This document shows, piece after piece, positions 36,301-51,300 of a stretch of 64,000 nt of DNA; position 1 is the first letter of the stretch, and every line of letters starts with the position of its first letter. A program made the translations under genes and the position numbers. The stretch spans positions 271,205 to 335,204 of the forward strand of contig CAJHNH020006068.1 of the NCBI GenBank assembly GCA_905116865.2. Reading direction: 5' to 3'. The DNA comes from Candidula unifasciata (lineage: Eukaryota; Mollusca; Gastropoda; Stylommatophora; Geomitridae). The notes below the pieces were generated by a model, which made no database searches, was not told the origin of the DNA, and saw only the letters and a program-made list of their open reading frames with translations.

Positions 36301-39300
36301 TATTCTCATAGTTTTTGGACAGTGGTACGAGAGTTGTAGCCTAGAAGAGATTAGGACCTCACCTTGTCATGATCCGAAAGACAGTACTTTATGCAGAAAT
36401 CTATTGCATAACCTCCATTTTATGCCTGTAAAACATGTATAAGAAATAGATAATGGCAGCAAAAATCAGCAATCTGAGGATAATGTACAGAATAATCCTT
36501 ATGGACATAACACAAAAAAGAGGCAAAAACAAATTAAAAACTAGAAACTAATAAGACAAATTAGATGAAGACATCCCTGTTTTTGGTCATGTTAAAGGGA
36601 AATAAAACTTAGCGACTATTGGCAAGGCTTGATGGGGAAAGAATAAGGCAGAGACAAAGTGATTAATTTCTAGTTGCACTGACCAAATGGCATACAAGTG
36701 ACAACTCTGTCCTGATCCAGTTCTCTGATGATCATGTGAGATAGTGAACCCAGTTTTGAATCTGTCCAGTTTCAAATTTTGTCTGACTACGAACTGGTAC
36801 AGTCAGTGTGTTTCTGATAAATAAAACTGAAAAGGTATAGATTTATCAAGAGTTCATTTATATCATGTTAATTAATAATTATTTTCATCATGTAATGTCA
36901 ACAGTTTCTGCAGTAAATGAAAGAGTTAATGTTAGTGTTGAGAGGATCAACTTCATTGCCCGGGGGTTATCTTGTAGGGCTTGGTCTCTCATAGCAGAAT
37001 GGCTAGCGGCCTGCTGAGAATGTTGCAGAAAGCATGGGCTCCATAGCTCTAATGACAATCCCCTGGAATATCTGTAAAAACTGCACTCGTGAACTAAATG
37101 ACACGTCCGTGAACGAACTCGTGATCTACAGAACGCAAAGCAAACAGCTTGATCACTTTGCCACGGAGGCCTCAGTCTAAAAGGGAATTAAAATGAACAC
37201 TAATTTTATGACAACCTAAAATAAACTTCCTCTGTTTTCAATTGTAGGTTCCCCAGCTAATTTTAGATGACTGCTCTGAGAAAAAGGAAGCTTGCCGTAT
37301 GTTATGTCCTCAGCCTAGAAGGATAGCTGCTGTAAGCATTGCAGAGAGAGTAGCAGCGGAGAGGGGAGAGCGCCTTGGGCATACTGTTGGTTACCAGATC
37401 AGACTTGAAAGCAAGTGAGTCTCAAAGCTTTATCATTAAAATTATTCAAGCTCTTTCTTTGGATGTCCTTGAGGTAGGTAGAGAGTTGAAGCGCCCAGAA
37501 ACTAGTATGTATTGGATTGTGTTTCCTCATGAGGCACTATACTAGCATTAGACTAAAAGATTTTTTTCCTCCTGCTGCTACTGCTTCTTCACTTTCTTAT
37601 CTTCCTACTGAGTTGAGTTAAGCTAAGAACTAACATTACAGCACTTGGGACATTCCCATTAGTGTTCTATCCCTGTCTTCAGCAGCCACTGATGAGTTCT
37701 GATTCCAGTGTGGCCAGTGGCAGTTTGATTATATGTCCGTCTTGCCTTTCCTCTGAGTGTAGGAGTTTCGACCAAATTCCCTGGTCCTCCTAGCTGTACC
37801 ATTCTTTCCATACCATAATGATCTATTTATGCCTTGACATTGTTCACTTGCTCCCCAAGGGACTTGACCTCATCTAGCCTGTTGTACATAAAATCACCAC
37901 CCATTGTTGCAGAAGCAACCAGCCAGTCTGTCTGTCTGTTCAGTTCCCAGCACTCCTGCACACCCCTGAGAAAGTATCCAAAGAACACTAACTACCCAGG
38001 ACCTCAGAAGCGATGCTCGGCACTCTGCATGGAGCTTGTCTGCACCTTTCTTGACATGCTTTGTGAGTTGCTTACAATCACAAAATATGTGTGCAGATGG
38101 TTCTCAAGCCAGCAGAAAGCTGCTGTGACTGCCTCCACCTCCATTCTCAAACTAGATGTTGTAGTATCATATGCTCAGCTTTTTTGCACTAAGCATTGCC
38201 CATTTGCATCCACAATGACCCCCCCCCCCCCCTCCTATTTCTTCCTCCTGCGTACATGTATGCATTCATTTCTGCATTTATCTGGTATAGAAGAGTGCTG
38301 TCTTATGAATCCAGATGTACCCTTCAGCTAAAACATTAATTCATTTTTAGGTTTGTCTTGGCCAAGTAGTATTCATGTTTGCCTCATGCTGTGAACGGAC
38401 TGTGTTTTTCAGTTTACTGGCACATCTTTTATGGAGATCTTTGGGTATCATTGCTAGAGATACAGAGTTTGTGCTTTGTGCAATTCTTTTGGCAGGCATC
38501 TAGCCATTTTGTGCAGAGACTGAAAAAAGTGGGATGAAATTTAGTGCAGTGAAGCCTGTCCTCTTGACTTAAAATTTTGTTTTACCACATCCTGATTACC
38601 TTGCTGTTTAAGTCACTGAATCACTAGAGGTCTGTTAACTTAAACATATTTCCAACTTTTACTAGCAACATTCCTCCTTTTGTGGCAACATTTGCCTAAA
38701 TGTTTTTGTACTTTTGTAAGTTGCCCTTGGTCAAGCTGTTTGACTTTCAGCATTGAGAAATGTTACTACATTTTTGGTGTGGTAGAAACTTTTACAGTTG
38801 ATAAAAAAAATTGATTTTTTGTTGTTTTTGTTTTGCTTGAATGATAAAATGTGATAGATTAGGTGATAAAATTTATGCTTTGTTGTTTTTGTGTATTAGA
38901 ATTTCACAGAAGACTGTGCTTACTTTCTGCACAACTGGTGTCCTGTTGCGGACATTAATGGGAGGGGATGCTTGTCTGAGTAGTGTCACACACATCATTG
39001 TGGTAAGTATCAGTATGTCTTTACCAGCACGAATATAGTCTGTGGTTTGTAAATTTTGTTTTTGTTTTGCTTTGTTCTGGTGTAGGCATCACTTTTATGT
39101 CTTCATGGGTGAGTCTTCTTTAAGCCTTCATGAGGAAACAAAATAGTAAAATGATTTTAAAAGTGTAATTGGTCAGAAAATAGAAAATAATGTCCACAGA
39201 TAAAACTGGCTGTCACCCAAAAATAACAATAAATGATGAAGAAATTGAAAATGTCACAAACTTTGAACATCTAGGCTCTATAATAAATAGCAATGGAGAC

Positions 39301-42300
39301 TGTTTGACAGAAATTGTATAGAAAGATTCTCAGAATATCTTGGACAAAGAAGAGGAGAAATACTGACATGCTGAAAGATCCCAACATCAAGGAAAATGTG
39401 CTAATAAACATCATCCTGTCTCGGAAGCGGAAATATTTTGGTCATATCAAGTGCCACGACGGATTGGACAAAATTATAACAGACGGCATTGTACCAGGAA
39501 GGAGGTGCAGGGGCCAACCGACACAAAGATGGGCACAGGATATAAGTGTCTTCTTGAGTACGAAAGTACATGAGGCGGGAAAGCTGGCGAGAGATCGAGT
39601 TTCTTTTAGGCAGACCTTGATGAGAGCAATGTTCTGCAAAGGACCTGCTACATGATGATGGTGACGAATTGGTAAGAAAATCAAGAAGTGCTGACAACAG
39701 TTGTCTCGTGACCATACAAATGTCTCTCATTGCCACCAAGTCAAAATACTTTATTTGCTGAATTAGGTCATTGAATAGCCAAACTGGTACATGTGAAAAG
39801 TGCTTGTTTTGGAAAAATGTAGGCAGTCTAATTGTGTCGTTAGAATACAAGTTTTAAAAAGTTCAGGTCAAGAAGATCGACTTGATTGCACTGTATTGTT
39901 TTTTAAATCCTATGTGGATTAGTCTCCGCAAAACAGCTAGCTGCCTACTAAGAGGGTTGCACAAAGCACAGACTCCATCCTGCAGCAATGATCCCCATAA
40001 AAATTGTTCTAGTGAACTGAATGATGCTGTCCTTGAAATAGCTCCGCGACCTTCAAAGCACTGGCAAATGGCTTGACTACTTCACCACAAAGACCCCCCC
40101 CCCCTCCCCCTTCCCCCCATTTGAATAAAGTTTATCCCTATGTGGATTCTGGGGCCTGACTGCTGACTGACATTAAACCACAGCAGGACATCACACAGAG
40201 CAAAAAACACCTGTTGACACAAAGTGAAACCATTCAGATGATGATCACCCAGGATAAGTCCCAGAAACCCCGTTCAACCCTTAGGGTTGTAATTAGGGCC
40301 TCAACCGCAGCCGGGGGTAGGCTTCAAAATAATTAAAAAATTGCGTCCCGCAGGGGACAGAGATCAATAATAACTATTCTGGTGCCTTATTTGGATGTGC
40401 GGGGAAGGAGATAAATCCTCTTCTTCACTATCAATCATGTTATAAAAAGTGACTAATCAGGGGTATTTCCTTCAAAGTCGGGGCACATCTGTCTGAGAGG
40501 AAAGCAACCAATAGTCTGCATACAAATGGGCCGGATCTTTAAAACAGAAGTGCATGCAAAACTCAAGTCCTGGAATTGGATCAAAGTCCAGAAGTGGAAA
40601 AACAACAAGAAATCTTTGCTGACGTTTACAGTTGAAAAAGAATCAGAAGTAAAGAACCCTCTTCTACGCACTTAGGTATATTGGGTAAATAGTGCTAGCC
40701 TTTATTATAAAGGCCAGTTAGCACTGGGCGGATCATATGGTCAGCATCACACCGGCTGTCTTTACTTCCCAGGATCTGGGAGCCAAGGTAATTTTACAAA
40801 CTAAAAGAAAAAGTCTAGTTTTGATGTGGATTTGAACTCATGACTTTCGGGCCTGCATATATGTGCCTAGCCACTACACCACAGTGGCTTCCCTAAGAAG
40901 AAGAAAAATAATAAAATTTTAATTGGTCAAAGTAGAGTAATCCAATACTGAAGAAGTCTTGAAAGAAACTGACTCATGAAGAGAATTGAATGCCCACATC
41001 AGAAAGAGACTATCTACATTCTTTGGTCATGTGATGAGAAGCAGAAAACTGGAGTACATCGTGATGGTAGGAAAGTTGGAGGGGAGGGGAGGCAGAGGAA
41101 GACTGAGAGAACAGATGCTGGACAGTTTGATATTATGGCATGGAAGATCATCTGTGTCAGAGTTGATTGAAAGTACACGGGACAGAAGGTTGGGGATAGT
41201 CATGACTACCAATGCAACACGGCATGGACTTTAAGGAGGACTAAGGAGAAGAAGAGTAATCCATGTACATGACATTAAGGCACGTTGGAGATCGGTGTTA
41301 CACCCAAAATAAAGTGATCATCAATAGAAATATAGCAATTTACTTTTCATTGTGTAACGAAATTGTTGTATGAGTTGACGTTGATGGTTTTGTTACAATA
41401 GGATGAGGTGCATGAAAGAGACAGATTTACAGATTTTCTCCTACTGTGCTTGAAAGAGGCATTGCCACATCACCAGAATCTGCGTGTGATTTTAATGAGT
41501 GCTACATTGAACACAGACTTGTTCTCTGAGTATTTTAATTGCTGCCCAATAGTCTCAGGTCAGTATATATCTTGACAGATTGTATACAGTTACTGTTCAT
41601 CTTTCTGTGCCTTTAACTTCCCAGTGAGCACATTTTGACAGTAAGGTCTCACTGGTGAGTGTTTCAAAGACAGGTCTGGTGGCCTCACACACACAGGAAG
41701 GATCTGCTGCAGGCTGATTCTTGGAAGGGCACCAATCTCCACAGTTGATGTGGTCACGGTTTCTGTGCTCTCATATGGCCCAGATTTATTTTCGCATCTG
41801 AGGCACATTGTTGTTTATTTGTTTGTATTGCAGCAGGGTAGTGTCCTTGAATCTTTAGAATTGCCTTGTTCATCAGACAACCCCTCCCACCAATTTCCTG
41901 AACACTCTTGCCATTGTTCATGTTTCTCATGAAATTTATGTTTTTTTTTTTGGGGGGGGGGGGGGGGGGGTCTATAGTCCCTGTTTATCTTTTTTCTACC
42001 CATAATTTTACAGTCTCTTGTCTCAATAATTAAACTGTCTTCTGTGCATAACAACAACAATGGTGGAAGCCACAGGCCGATATTCATCATTTTGTTTGAG
42101 ACAAGGGCTCTGATTGGCTGCACAAAGCATTTCTTCAAGAAATGGACCAATGAAAATTTGTCATTTGTGCTGTGAGCCATGAAAATTGATTGTACAGGCC
42201 TCATAAAATGGAACAGTTTACAACTTTAATGGAGTCTCTAGGTCAACTACAAGTCGAGATACAATTTTTTAAAGTTTTTGCATATATGATGAGCTTTAAA

Positions 42301-45300
42301 ACTTAGATAAATAAGTTAAAGACATGCTTCAGCAAATGCAAAAAATAGAGCTTTAAAACACATTCATTTTAAAACGCTTTTTGCACAGCTGTTTTCTACT
42401 ATAGATGATTGTGAATTATGTACAGAAACCTAAAATGGTCAAAATGTATGGTTGTCATATTAGACCCTCCCCTTAATTTAGATAGCTGCAAGCATTGTTA
42501 TCCTGTCAGTATGCCTTACTCTGTCAAAAGTTTTTGTGAAGTCACTAAAGCAATGAAATAGGTTTTAGTTCTCAAATGCAAATGTAAATATGTAATTTAA
42601 AAAAAAATACAAGTAAAGTTCCAAATTATTCAGTATCCACATTACATTGTGCTGTGTTGCATCATCTTATGTATATTTCCTTGCAGTTTCTGGAAATATG
42701 TTTCCTGTTGAAGAGTATTTTCTCGAAGACATTTTGAAATGGTATGTAACACTATTATGGTGACACAAATTATGTTGTAGAGTCTTTTTTTTAGATTAGA
42801 AAGGTTGGTTGTTTTGTTGGTTGTTCTTGTGGGTTCTCCCTTAAAAGGGCGGTTAGAAAGGTTGGTTGTTTTGTTAGTTATTCTTGTGTGTGTTCTCCCT
42901 TAAAAGGGTGGTTAGTGAGTTGTGTTACTGCTTACAGCTTGGCTGCAATATCTGCACCTTTCATCCCGACATATCTGTTTTCAACAAACTCCTAATTAGT
43001 AACTTTTATGACTGGGGGGGGGGGGGGGTATTTTGTGTCACCCAATAGGAGCCCTAAAACCCACACTGTGAGTTTTGTTGGTCAATCTCATGGAAAACCA
43101 GTTTGTAAATGTCTAGTTTGATACATTAACCTGAACTCTGAGAAGGGCTTTTGTCTATCAGAAAAATGTTGGTGTATAGACTTTTCTTTCTGGCTCGGTA
43201 CACAAACAGTGTATCCATGGGGACTGTGCTGCATAAGCATCCCATCCCAACATCCAAAAGGATTTCTTTTTAAAGTAATGGATTTCCATGCAATACTACT
43301 TAATATACTGTACTTTATAGGTCATTCGAGACTCAGTGACTTTGTGGTAAACATCATGCCAGCAACATGAATTTTCTAGAAAAAGAGGACGTCCAAGGGA
43401 AACATTAAGAAGAACATTATTATGAGAGGCTAGAAATGCTAGACTGAACTCCATTTCAGAAATTTAAGAGTTGCTTGCAATAAAGGCGAGTGGAGGAATT
43501 GAATGCAAGCCCTAAGTGACGTCTTGACGGCTCACAAAGGATGATATATATATATATATATTTGTGTGTGTAAATGTATAAAAAAGGTAAAAAATATGTA
43601 TATATATTAAAAAGAGCAAGAGAGAGCTGTGACAAGTTTTGTGTGCAGTATATTATGTCCTGAAATATAATTGTGATCCCCCGTGTGGGTTCCGGGGCCC
43701 CATTGTAGGGGAAAACAAAAATAGACCCACTGCCTCCCCAAAAGCATGTTGTAAGAGTCGACTAATTGGAGAGCTTCCTTTAAAGTCAGAGTGCATTATG
43801 CTGGAGATCAAGGAACCAACAGTCTGTATTCAAGAGAATGAGATCTGTAAAACTGATGCACATGCAACACTCAGGTTCTGGAGCAGGACTGCAGTTCAGT
43901 AATGGACGAGCAACCAGAACTTTCCGCCAGAGTGTACAGCTGGTGAACGCAAAGAAGAAGAAGAAGATAATTGTGATGTTTAGATATCAGGATTTCATAT
44001 TTCAGAAGCAGCTTTTACATTAAAATGTAGTTGATAAAGTAAGTAATTGAATATTTTTCATATATTATTTTAGGACTGCATATAAGAACAAGGCAATGGA
44101 CAAGGCGTTGTTGACGACGCAGAAATGTAAGCAATTTTTCTTCGTCATTGTATATTAAAGCGGTCATCATTCTATTGCGCTGTGAAGCATTAGATAGTGT
44201 TTGCAGATGATTCCCCGTCTTGTTGTAAACTGGACATCAACTGAGAATAATTCATTCAGTGAGTTGTGCTGATCAACACTGACTGTTTTTGCTGCCTGTT
44301 ATTCTATCCCTGTAAATTTTAAAAAAGTAATAGTAAAAGCAAAGACTTGGAGTAACCAACTGGAAAGAGAAAGCCAGCCAGAGAGTTGAATAGAGAGGGG
44401 TTATTTCTGCAGCTGTGGACCTAAAGGGTGCGGAATGGGAAAGAATAAGAGGGATAACAGCAAACAGCTGTCATGATATTGTTTCACATACCACTGTGAA
44501 TCCATTATTTGTACTAATTGCATGCAACACTTGTGTTGTAAGGTTTGCACATTGTCTAGTAACTGGGTATATCATACATTATAAATACTCCCAGAGTTTA
44601 CCCTGTGTTTAACTTTTCCTGATCGTCTTCTTCTTCTTAGCATTCCCCTGCTGTAGACTCTGTCAGAAAGTATTGGTTATTTGTCAGATTTCAGACTTTG
44701 TTCTTGTTCCAGAATTTTAGTTTTGCACACACATCCATTTTACAAATTTGGCTTACTTGTATACAGACTGTTGGTGTCTTACCTCTCAGGCAGATGCATC
44801 TCTTCTTAGTTGACTTGCACACATACATGTTGGGGAGTAGTGGGTCTGTTCTGTTTTCTCCTAAAATGGGGCCTTCAGAACACTCACGGTGAGAATTTAT
44901 AGTCAAAGATTGCTATATAAATATTTGTTACAAAATTAAACTAACACTGGATATCTGTTTGTTTTATTCATATGTGTTACTCAGTTGTTAAATATCACAA
45001 ACACTGGTTTGTTCATTTTAACCCATGGGTTATTTATTTAATCACTTGTAAAATTTATAATAATTTATAATATTTATAATGATTTATAATATTTCAGAAT
45101 AGTGTATTGTTTGTTATATCATACACAAAAGCTTAGCCACTATGAGCCTCTTTTAACAGCAGAGAAAAAATGGACATTGCAATGTTACGGACATGTCGTA
45201 CCATCAACAGGCCTCACTAAACAAAACTACAGGGCTCAGTATGGGGGAAGAGAAGGAAAGACCTTGATACAGACCTAGGCTGACTAGACAGGCCTCAAAC

Positions 45301-48300
45301 ACACAAACCTGATGTCCATTGCATCTGACCAACAGAAGTTAAGGGAACTGATCAGACAGTCAAAGCAGCTTTTCACCCAGTGGCTCATCATGTAATGGGA
45401 CCATTAGGATGATGATTTCAAAACAGCTAAGATATTTTGTATCAGTTTCGATATTTCTAATCAGTTGTGACATTTCTGATCAGCAAAAGTTCAGGAAGAG
45501 TGCCTGAGTGAATGGTGCAGTAAGCAGCTGAACATTGCTGAATCTGCAATAGGTAGTGGAACAGAGGAAGACTCTGATGTTACCACATCAGATAACGCAG
45601 AGGTAATATACTTTAGTAATATTTATATAGTTTACCTCTTTCCTAACAAGATTTGTATTTACTTATTCTTAGTGTTAGAACTTTAGTGTCATATTTAAGA
45701 TAATTTTTATCCCACAATGTTCTGAATGTTTTATTGAAATATTCTTTTCATCTTCTGATATTTATCTTTTATGTTAGAACTTTAGTGTCATATTTAAGAT
45801 AATTTTTATCCCACAATGTTCTGAATGTTTTATTGAAATATTCTTTTCATCTTCTGATATTTATCTTTTAGACTTATTTTGTAAACCTCTTAAAGTCTGC
45901 ATGGTTGATAAAGATTATAAATCACATTATACCTTGCTTATTTAAGTGAAAACATTTCCAAAAGAAAGTCTTTGATAATCATTACTTGTTTGTGTCAGTC
46001 CACTGTGATCTTAAGGTACATCATTAGGAGCACCCTGTACCTATTCTAAAAAGGCATATTTCATATAGGAGCAAGTATTTGCAACATGGTTAAGATGGTC
46101 AAACTCATTGTACAGTGCAGCCTAAAATGACTCAAATGACCTTGTAGCCTCGTTTTGCATGCATTCCATCTTCTGCAGTTGGTTGTAAGACATTGTGAGC
46201 AGTCCCAGATCTGTTAATAATCATGAAAATAATTAGCTATTAGTTGAGTGTATGTGATGAATTCTGGATAATTTATAAACAAACCAAACAATTTCTTGAA
46301 GCCTCAAAAATGTGGTTTTTTAGAAGAATTCTTAAGCAAAATAGCAACCTCAATGTTTTGAAAGAGGTGAGGGTTCGAAGACAACTTATCACAAACATCA
46401 GAAAGAGACAATCATCATTTTTTGGTTATATTATGAGACGAAGAAAACTGGAACATGTTATGACCACTGGAAAGATCTATGGAGAAAGAGACAGAAGAAG
46501 ACAATATGAGAAGATTCTTGACATCTTTCCTTCATTCTGTTGAAGTTCACAGATTGTGGAGAGCCATGATCACCCATGCCAGTCAGCGAGGCACTTGATG
46601 ATGATGATGATATATGCTTTTCTCTATGTTTCTTAAAATATACGAAGGTCGAACTTTTATAGTCTGCTTTATCTACTCCTACTTACAGAATATGTTACTT
46701 GATATGTTCCATGCCATTTTGTGGAAAATGTAAATCCGTATCTTTCTGTGAAATAATTGTTGTCTTGTTGTTTCAGCTGGGAGAAGAAAAGGAAGAACTG
46801 GAACCATGGGTGATCGAAGAGATGGACAGACTGCTAAGAGAGGTGTGGTTGACTGGCAGTGAGGAGCTTTTCCATCAGATTCTGTATCTGATCAGTAGTG
46901 AGAATGTCAGTGGTGAGTGATACAGATTCTTTGTGTGTTTAGATTAATTTTGCTTATATCATGTTATTTTCCGGTGGTTGATTTACATTTATTTACAGGC
47001 AAGTGGCAGATCGATGGAATATCCGAAGCCGTAAATACCAGCAAACAGGGGCGCGCAAAAACAACATGGATCTTTGACATGGAAAACTGCACTGAAGATT
47101 GTGCAGGACAGGAAATCATCGAAAGTCCTTTCTGAAGCCTCATGTGCCACTAGGCATAACGAGAACTGATGATGATGTAAATACCGGCATCCTTATAGCA
47201 CATACCAAGACTCGGCACCCACTGCATCTTCAAAACCTGACCCTGAAAGGCAGATCTGGACTAAAGAAGAAGAAAAAAATGTACATTTATATTTTCTTTA
47301 CAATCTGAATATCAAAGAAAACTGGCTCATAAACAGCATCATTTCTCATAAACTTAACTACTTCGCCCATATTAAATGCCATAATGGTTTGGTGAGAAAA
47401 GTAATAGGGTTCCTAAAAAAAACACAGGGGTTGACCAGCACATTGGTGGACACAAGATAGCAAGTACTTCCTGGGCATGAAAGTACCTGTGGAATAGTTG
47501 GCTATGGACCAAATGGCTTTCCAGCAAGCCTGCTAGCCATTGCACTGTATTTCACTTCTTCTTCTTTAGCATTCCGATCCATTGAGATTCATTGCTGCAG
47601 ATATCACCCGCCTCTATTCATTTCTCTGGTTAGCATTCTCTTTCCAGTTGGTGACACCAAGCGTTTGCAGGACTGTCTGGACATTATCTCTCCATCGTCC
47701 TCTTGGTATCTCAAATAAAAGGTAAATAAAAGATCCTTTTTATGCAGTGACGCATCAGGGATATGATGCTAGACTGTTATTTTTATAAACCAATCGGTGC
47801 TCGACGGGTGAAATGGTCAGCATCACACTGGATGTCTCACTTACCTTTCAGTAGTTATCATTCATTTAACGCTACATTTCAAATCTGTTTTGGTTTCTTA
47901 AGTTGACTATGTGCAGTCTGAAACGAGTACGACACCACTGATGATTGCTGCTGCTCGAGGATTCATTAACGTTGTGGAGCACTTGCTGAACCTTGGAGCC
48001 GATGCTGGTCTCAGAACATCCAACAACTGGACAGCTCTGGACCTGGCCAAGAAATTTCAGAGGAATGACATTCTGGAGTTGCTGGAGGCCCACCTGTAAG
48101 GATTGTTGTTTAAGTTTGTTTGTTTGGTATTCATTGCACAATTCTACCACACTAGCACTTTATGTTTAGCTTTTCTTTATAACAGATGCAGTTCTTCAAT
48201 AATTATTGGTGTAAGTCAAGTTTTTTCAGGATTAGCATATGGGGGGTAGGGGTTCTCTTTGATAATACAAAAATAAATTAAATACTGAGCAAAACTGTGC

Positions 48301-51300
48301 AATACACATATTTTGCATAATTTTTTTTTAAATTTAAAATGTAAATATTTGCCAGAGTACCTAATAGAAGAAATAAGTTGGTATGACAAAATTATGTTAA
48401 GAAGTTCTGGAAAATGAGAAAGTAATTAATCAATTGTTTATGAATAGGAAGGGCACTTTCTAAGGTACCAGGCACTACCTTAACTACATACACATTCCTA
48501 ACTCTTTCATTCCCAAGGAACGTATCATATGTTCATAGATTCCTGCCTGGAAACCCAATGAACACAAGGTGCACTATTTATACATCTTTCTTTACTATCC
48601 CTTGGACCACTGATGTTAAACCCCCTAGGACTAAAAGAATTAAGTCCACAAAAGAAATGTGAGGAGACTGACAGATGGAAACAAGAAGTGTAGAGAGGAG
48701 ACGCTATGAAAGGAATGGCATGAGAAAGGATAGGATGTCATGGCTTGAGATAGTTGAGGACCTACCAAACCTCAGAGATTGTGAACACAGACAATTTTGA
48801 CATTATGATTTATTAATTTTTCTTCTCTACTCGTCTTTTACTGCTTCGGGTGTTGAGGGAAATATAAGGTTCTGCTTTTTGCTCTTCTGGCTGCCTCAAC
48901 CATAGACACATCATGCTTTTGTAGAGTTTCTCTAAGGTTATCTTTCCATCTTGTTCTTGGTCTGCCTTGTGCTTTATGTCCGGCTGTCTTGGTGTATGGT
49001 AGATGTGTTAATTAAATTTACAATACAGTTTGTTATGAATATAATAATTTATAGAACTGCTTTGTGGCTTAAAAAGTAAAGAAACAAAGAAGAAAAATCT
49101 TGAAGGCAGCAAAGATGTGGTTTCTGAAACAGGTTGCAAATACCATGATCTTTCAGAGTAACAACTATTGCATAAAAGAGTCTGATGAAAGTAAAATATT
49201 CATTCAAATGTAAGAAAGAGACATACTGTATTCTTTACTCCTGAAACTTCCAGTGTGAGTTCTGGGGCCCTGTTTTGGGAGGAAAAGAATAGGCCAATTG
49301 TCCCTTAACATACATCTAGTTTGAGATTGGAGGTGGAGGTGATCACCGCAATCTTCCGCTGGCTTGAAAACCAGCTGCACATACATGTCATGACTGTAAC
49401 TGACTTTGAGAAAAGTGGAGATAGGTATGCTTTGTCCAAAATGGCAAGCATTGCTTCAGAGATTTTGGATAGTTAGCGTCCATTAGATATTTTCTCTAGG
49501 GTAAACCAGTTGTGGGAAATAAACAGACAGATATATTGGCTGGTTCTGCACCCCTTGATGGTCAGTTAATGATGGTACAACCTAGATGTGGTAAGGACCT
49601 TTAGCGTAAAGCAGGGGGGGGGGGGTGTGGATAAACAATGTGGGGGAACAAATAGATAATCATGCCCTGAAGAGAATGTTTGGATTAGGTCAAACACTCA
49701 GAGGAGGGGCAAGATGGACATATAGTCAGACTGTGTTACTGGTATCATCAGAACAACCTGCTGTTGAATATGGGGATGAAGCGTTTATGGGAATGTCCTA
49801 AGTGCTGGGATGTTGGTTCTCAACTTGCAATCCCATAACATGCTTTTTTGTAAGAGGTGAATAGTTAAATTTTTGCTGATCTCCGATGTGTTTGGTCGAA
49901 AGGTCAAGCTCTAAACAGCCTAGCTGTAGATCACAACACAACATGGCAGCTACCCTTTGAAGGGTGATTGCAGAAGATAAAGCAAGTAATGTAATGAGAA
50001 AAGTTGTACTGAAGAACAAAGTCAGTGATAGAAAGGGCTGGCCAAGAGAAATAATGCTAACTGGTACAAGATGGTAGCAGGAAAAACTAGACTTGACCCA
50101 AAACATCAAGACCCTGTAGAGAGACATATGCACTTATGCCGTTTAGCAGGATGTATGATCATGATTATGAAGGGTCTGTAGACTTTGAAATGTGTTTGAG
50201 GTAGAACATTCTTGGTATATCTGATGATCCTTTTAACTTTTTGTTTTTTTAAGAGCATCGCTGGATTTGGCTCATAATACAGTCAGCGAAGACTTGCAGC
50301 TGGTCTCGGAGGAGGACAGGGAACTTCTCTCCGTCTATCAACACAGCTTTGATGATGAGAAAGTGGATATTAATCTGGTCACTTGTCTGATCCACCAGAT
50401 CCATACAGGGGAAAGAGAAGGTAATTAATGAAGATTGAAAGTAGTTGTTTTTTTAATAAATTATAGTAGATTAATTTCATTATTTCAGTGAGAAGAAAGC
50501 CCTCAAAAGCCCCATTTTGTGGTAAAAGGAGGGCTTATCACTGGGTCAGTAAACACAACATTATTGTGTTTACTGTCAAGTTACCTAGAGTTTTGACTCT
50601 AATTTTGCACATTGACATGAAAGAAAACATGTGTCCTTCAAGAAATGAAGCCAGGTTTAGTTTAGCTAGAACACCTTTGCACTGGAACTAATCAAAGCAA
50701 AAGAAAACCAAATACACAGAGAAGAGAACTGGAGGCAGAGGTTAATAAGATGTTAAAGTCGAGAGGGTTGACTTCATGGTACTGGGTTTTATCCCATTTG
50801 GTTGATATCTCTCCTCAGAATGAAAGTATCGCACAAAGCATGGACTTTATAGCTCCAGCGACAATCCCCCAGGATTCTCCAGAAAAAATGCCTGCCTGTG
50901 AACTGAATGATGCTTCCGTCAAATGAACCCTTGGCCTTCTGAGCATGAGGTTAGACCACTTCGCGCGACATGTAATGAGCTGAACATGTTGATAAAGGAT
51001 AGAATGGCTTTCCCACAAGTTGGTTAAGGATCTGTGCTCCACAGGAATAAATAGTAGAAGCAGAAGACCCTCCCACCCCACCCCTCGCCAAAGTCAGTTG
51101 TTTAAGACACCATTATATGAAACTGTAGATCTGTTATGTTTTAAGCTTGTTACAAGGGGATGTAGCCTAGTGGCTCACTCAGCACTTTCCTGCTGCCCCA
51201 AAGGTCTAGCGTTCAAGTCTGCATTAGGTGGATCTTTTTTAAAACTGACCTTAGCTCCCATGTGACCCACCCTTAAATTGGTAGCAGTTTGACCTGAGAA

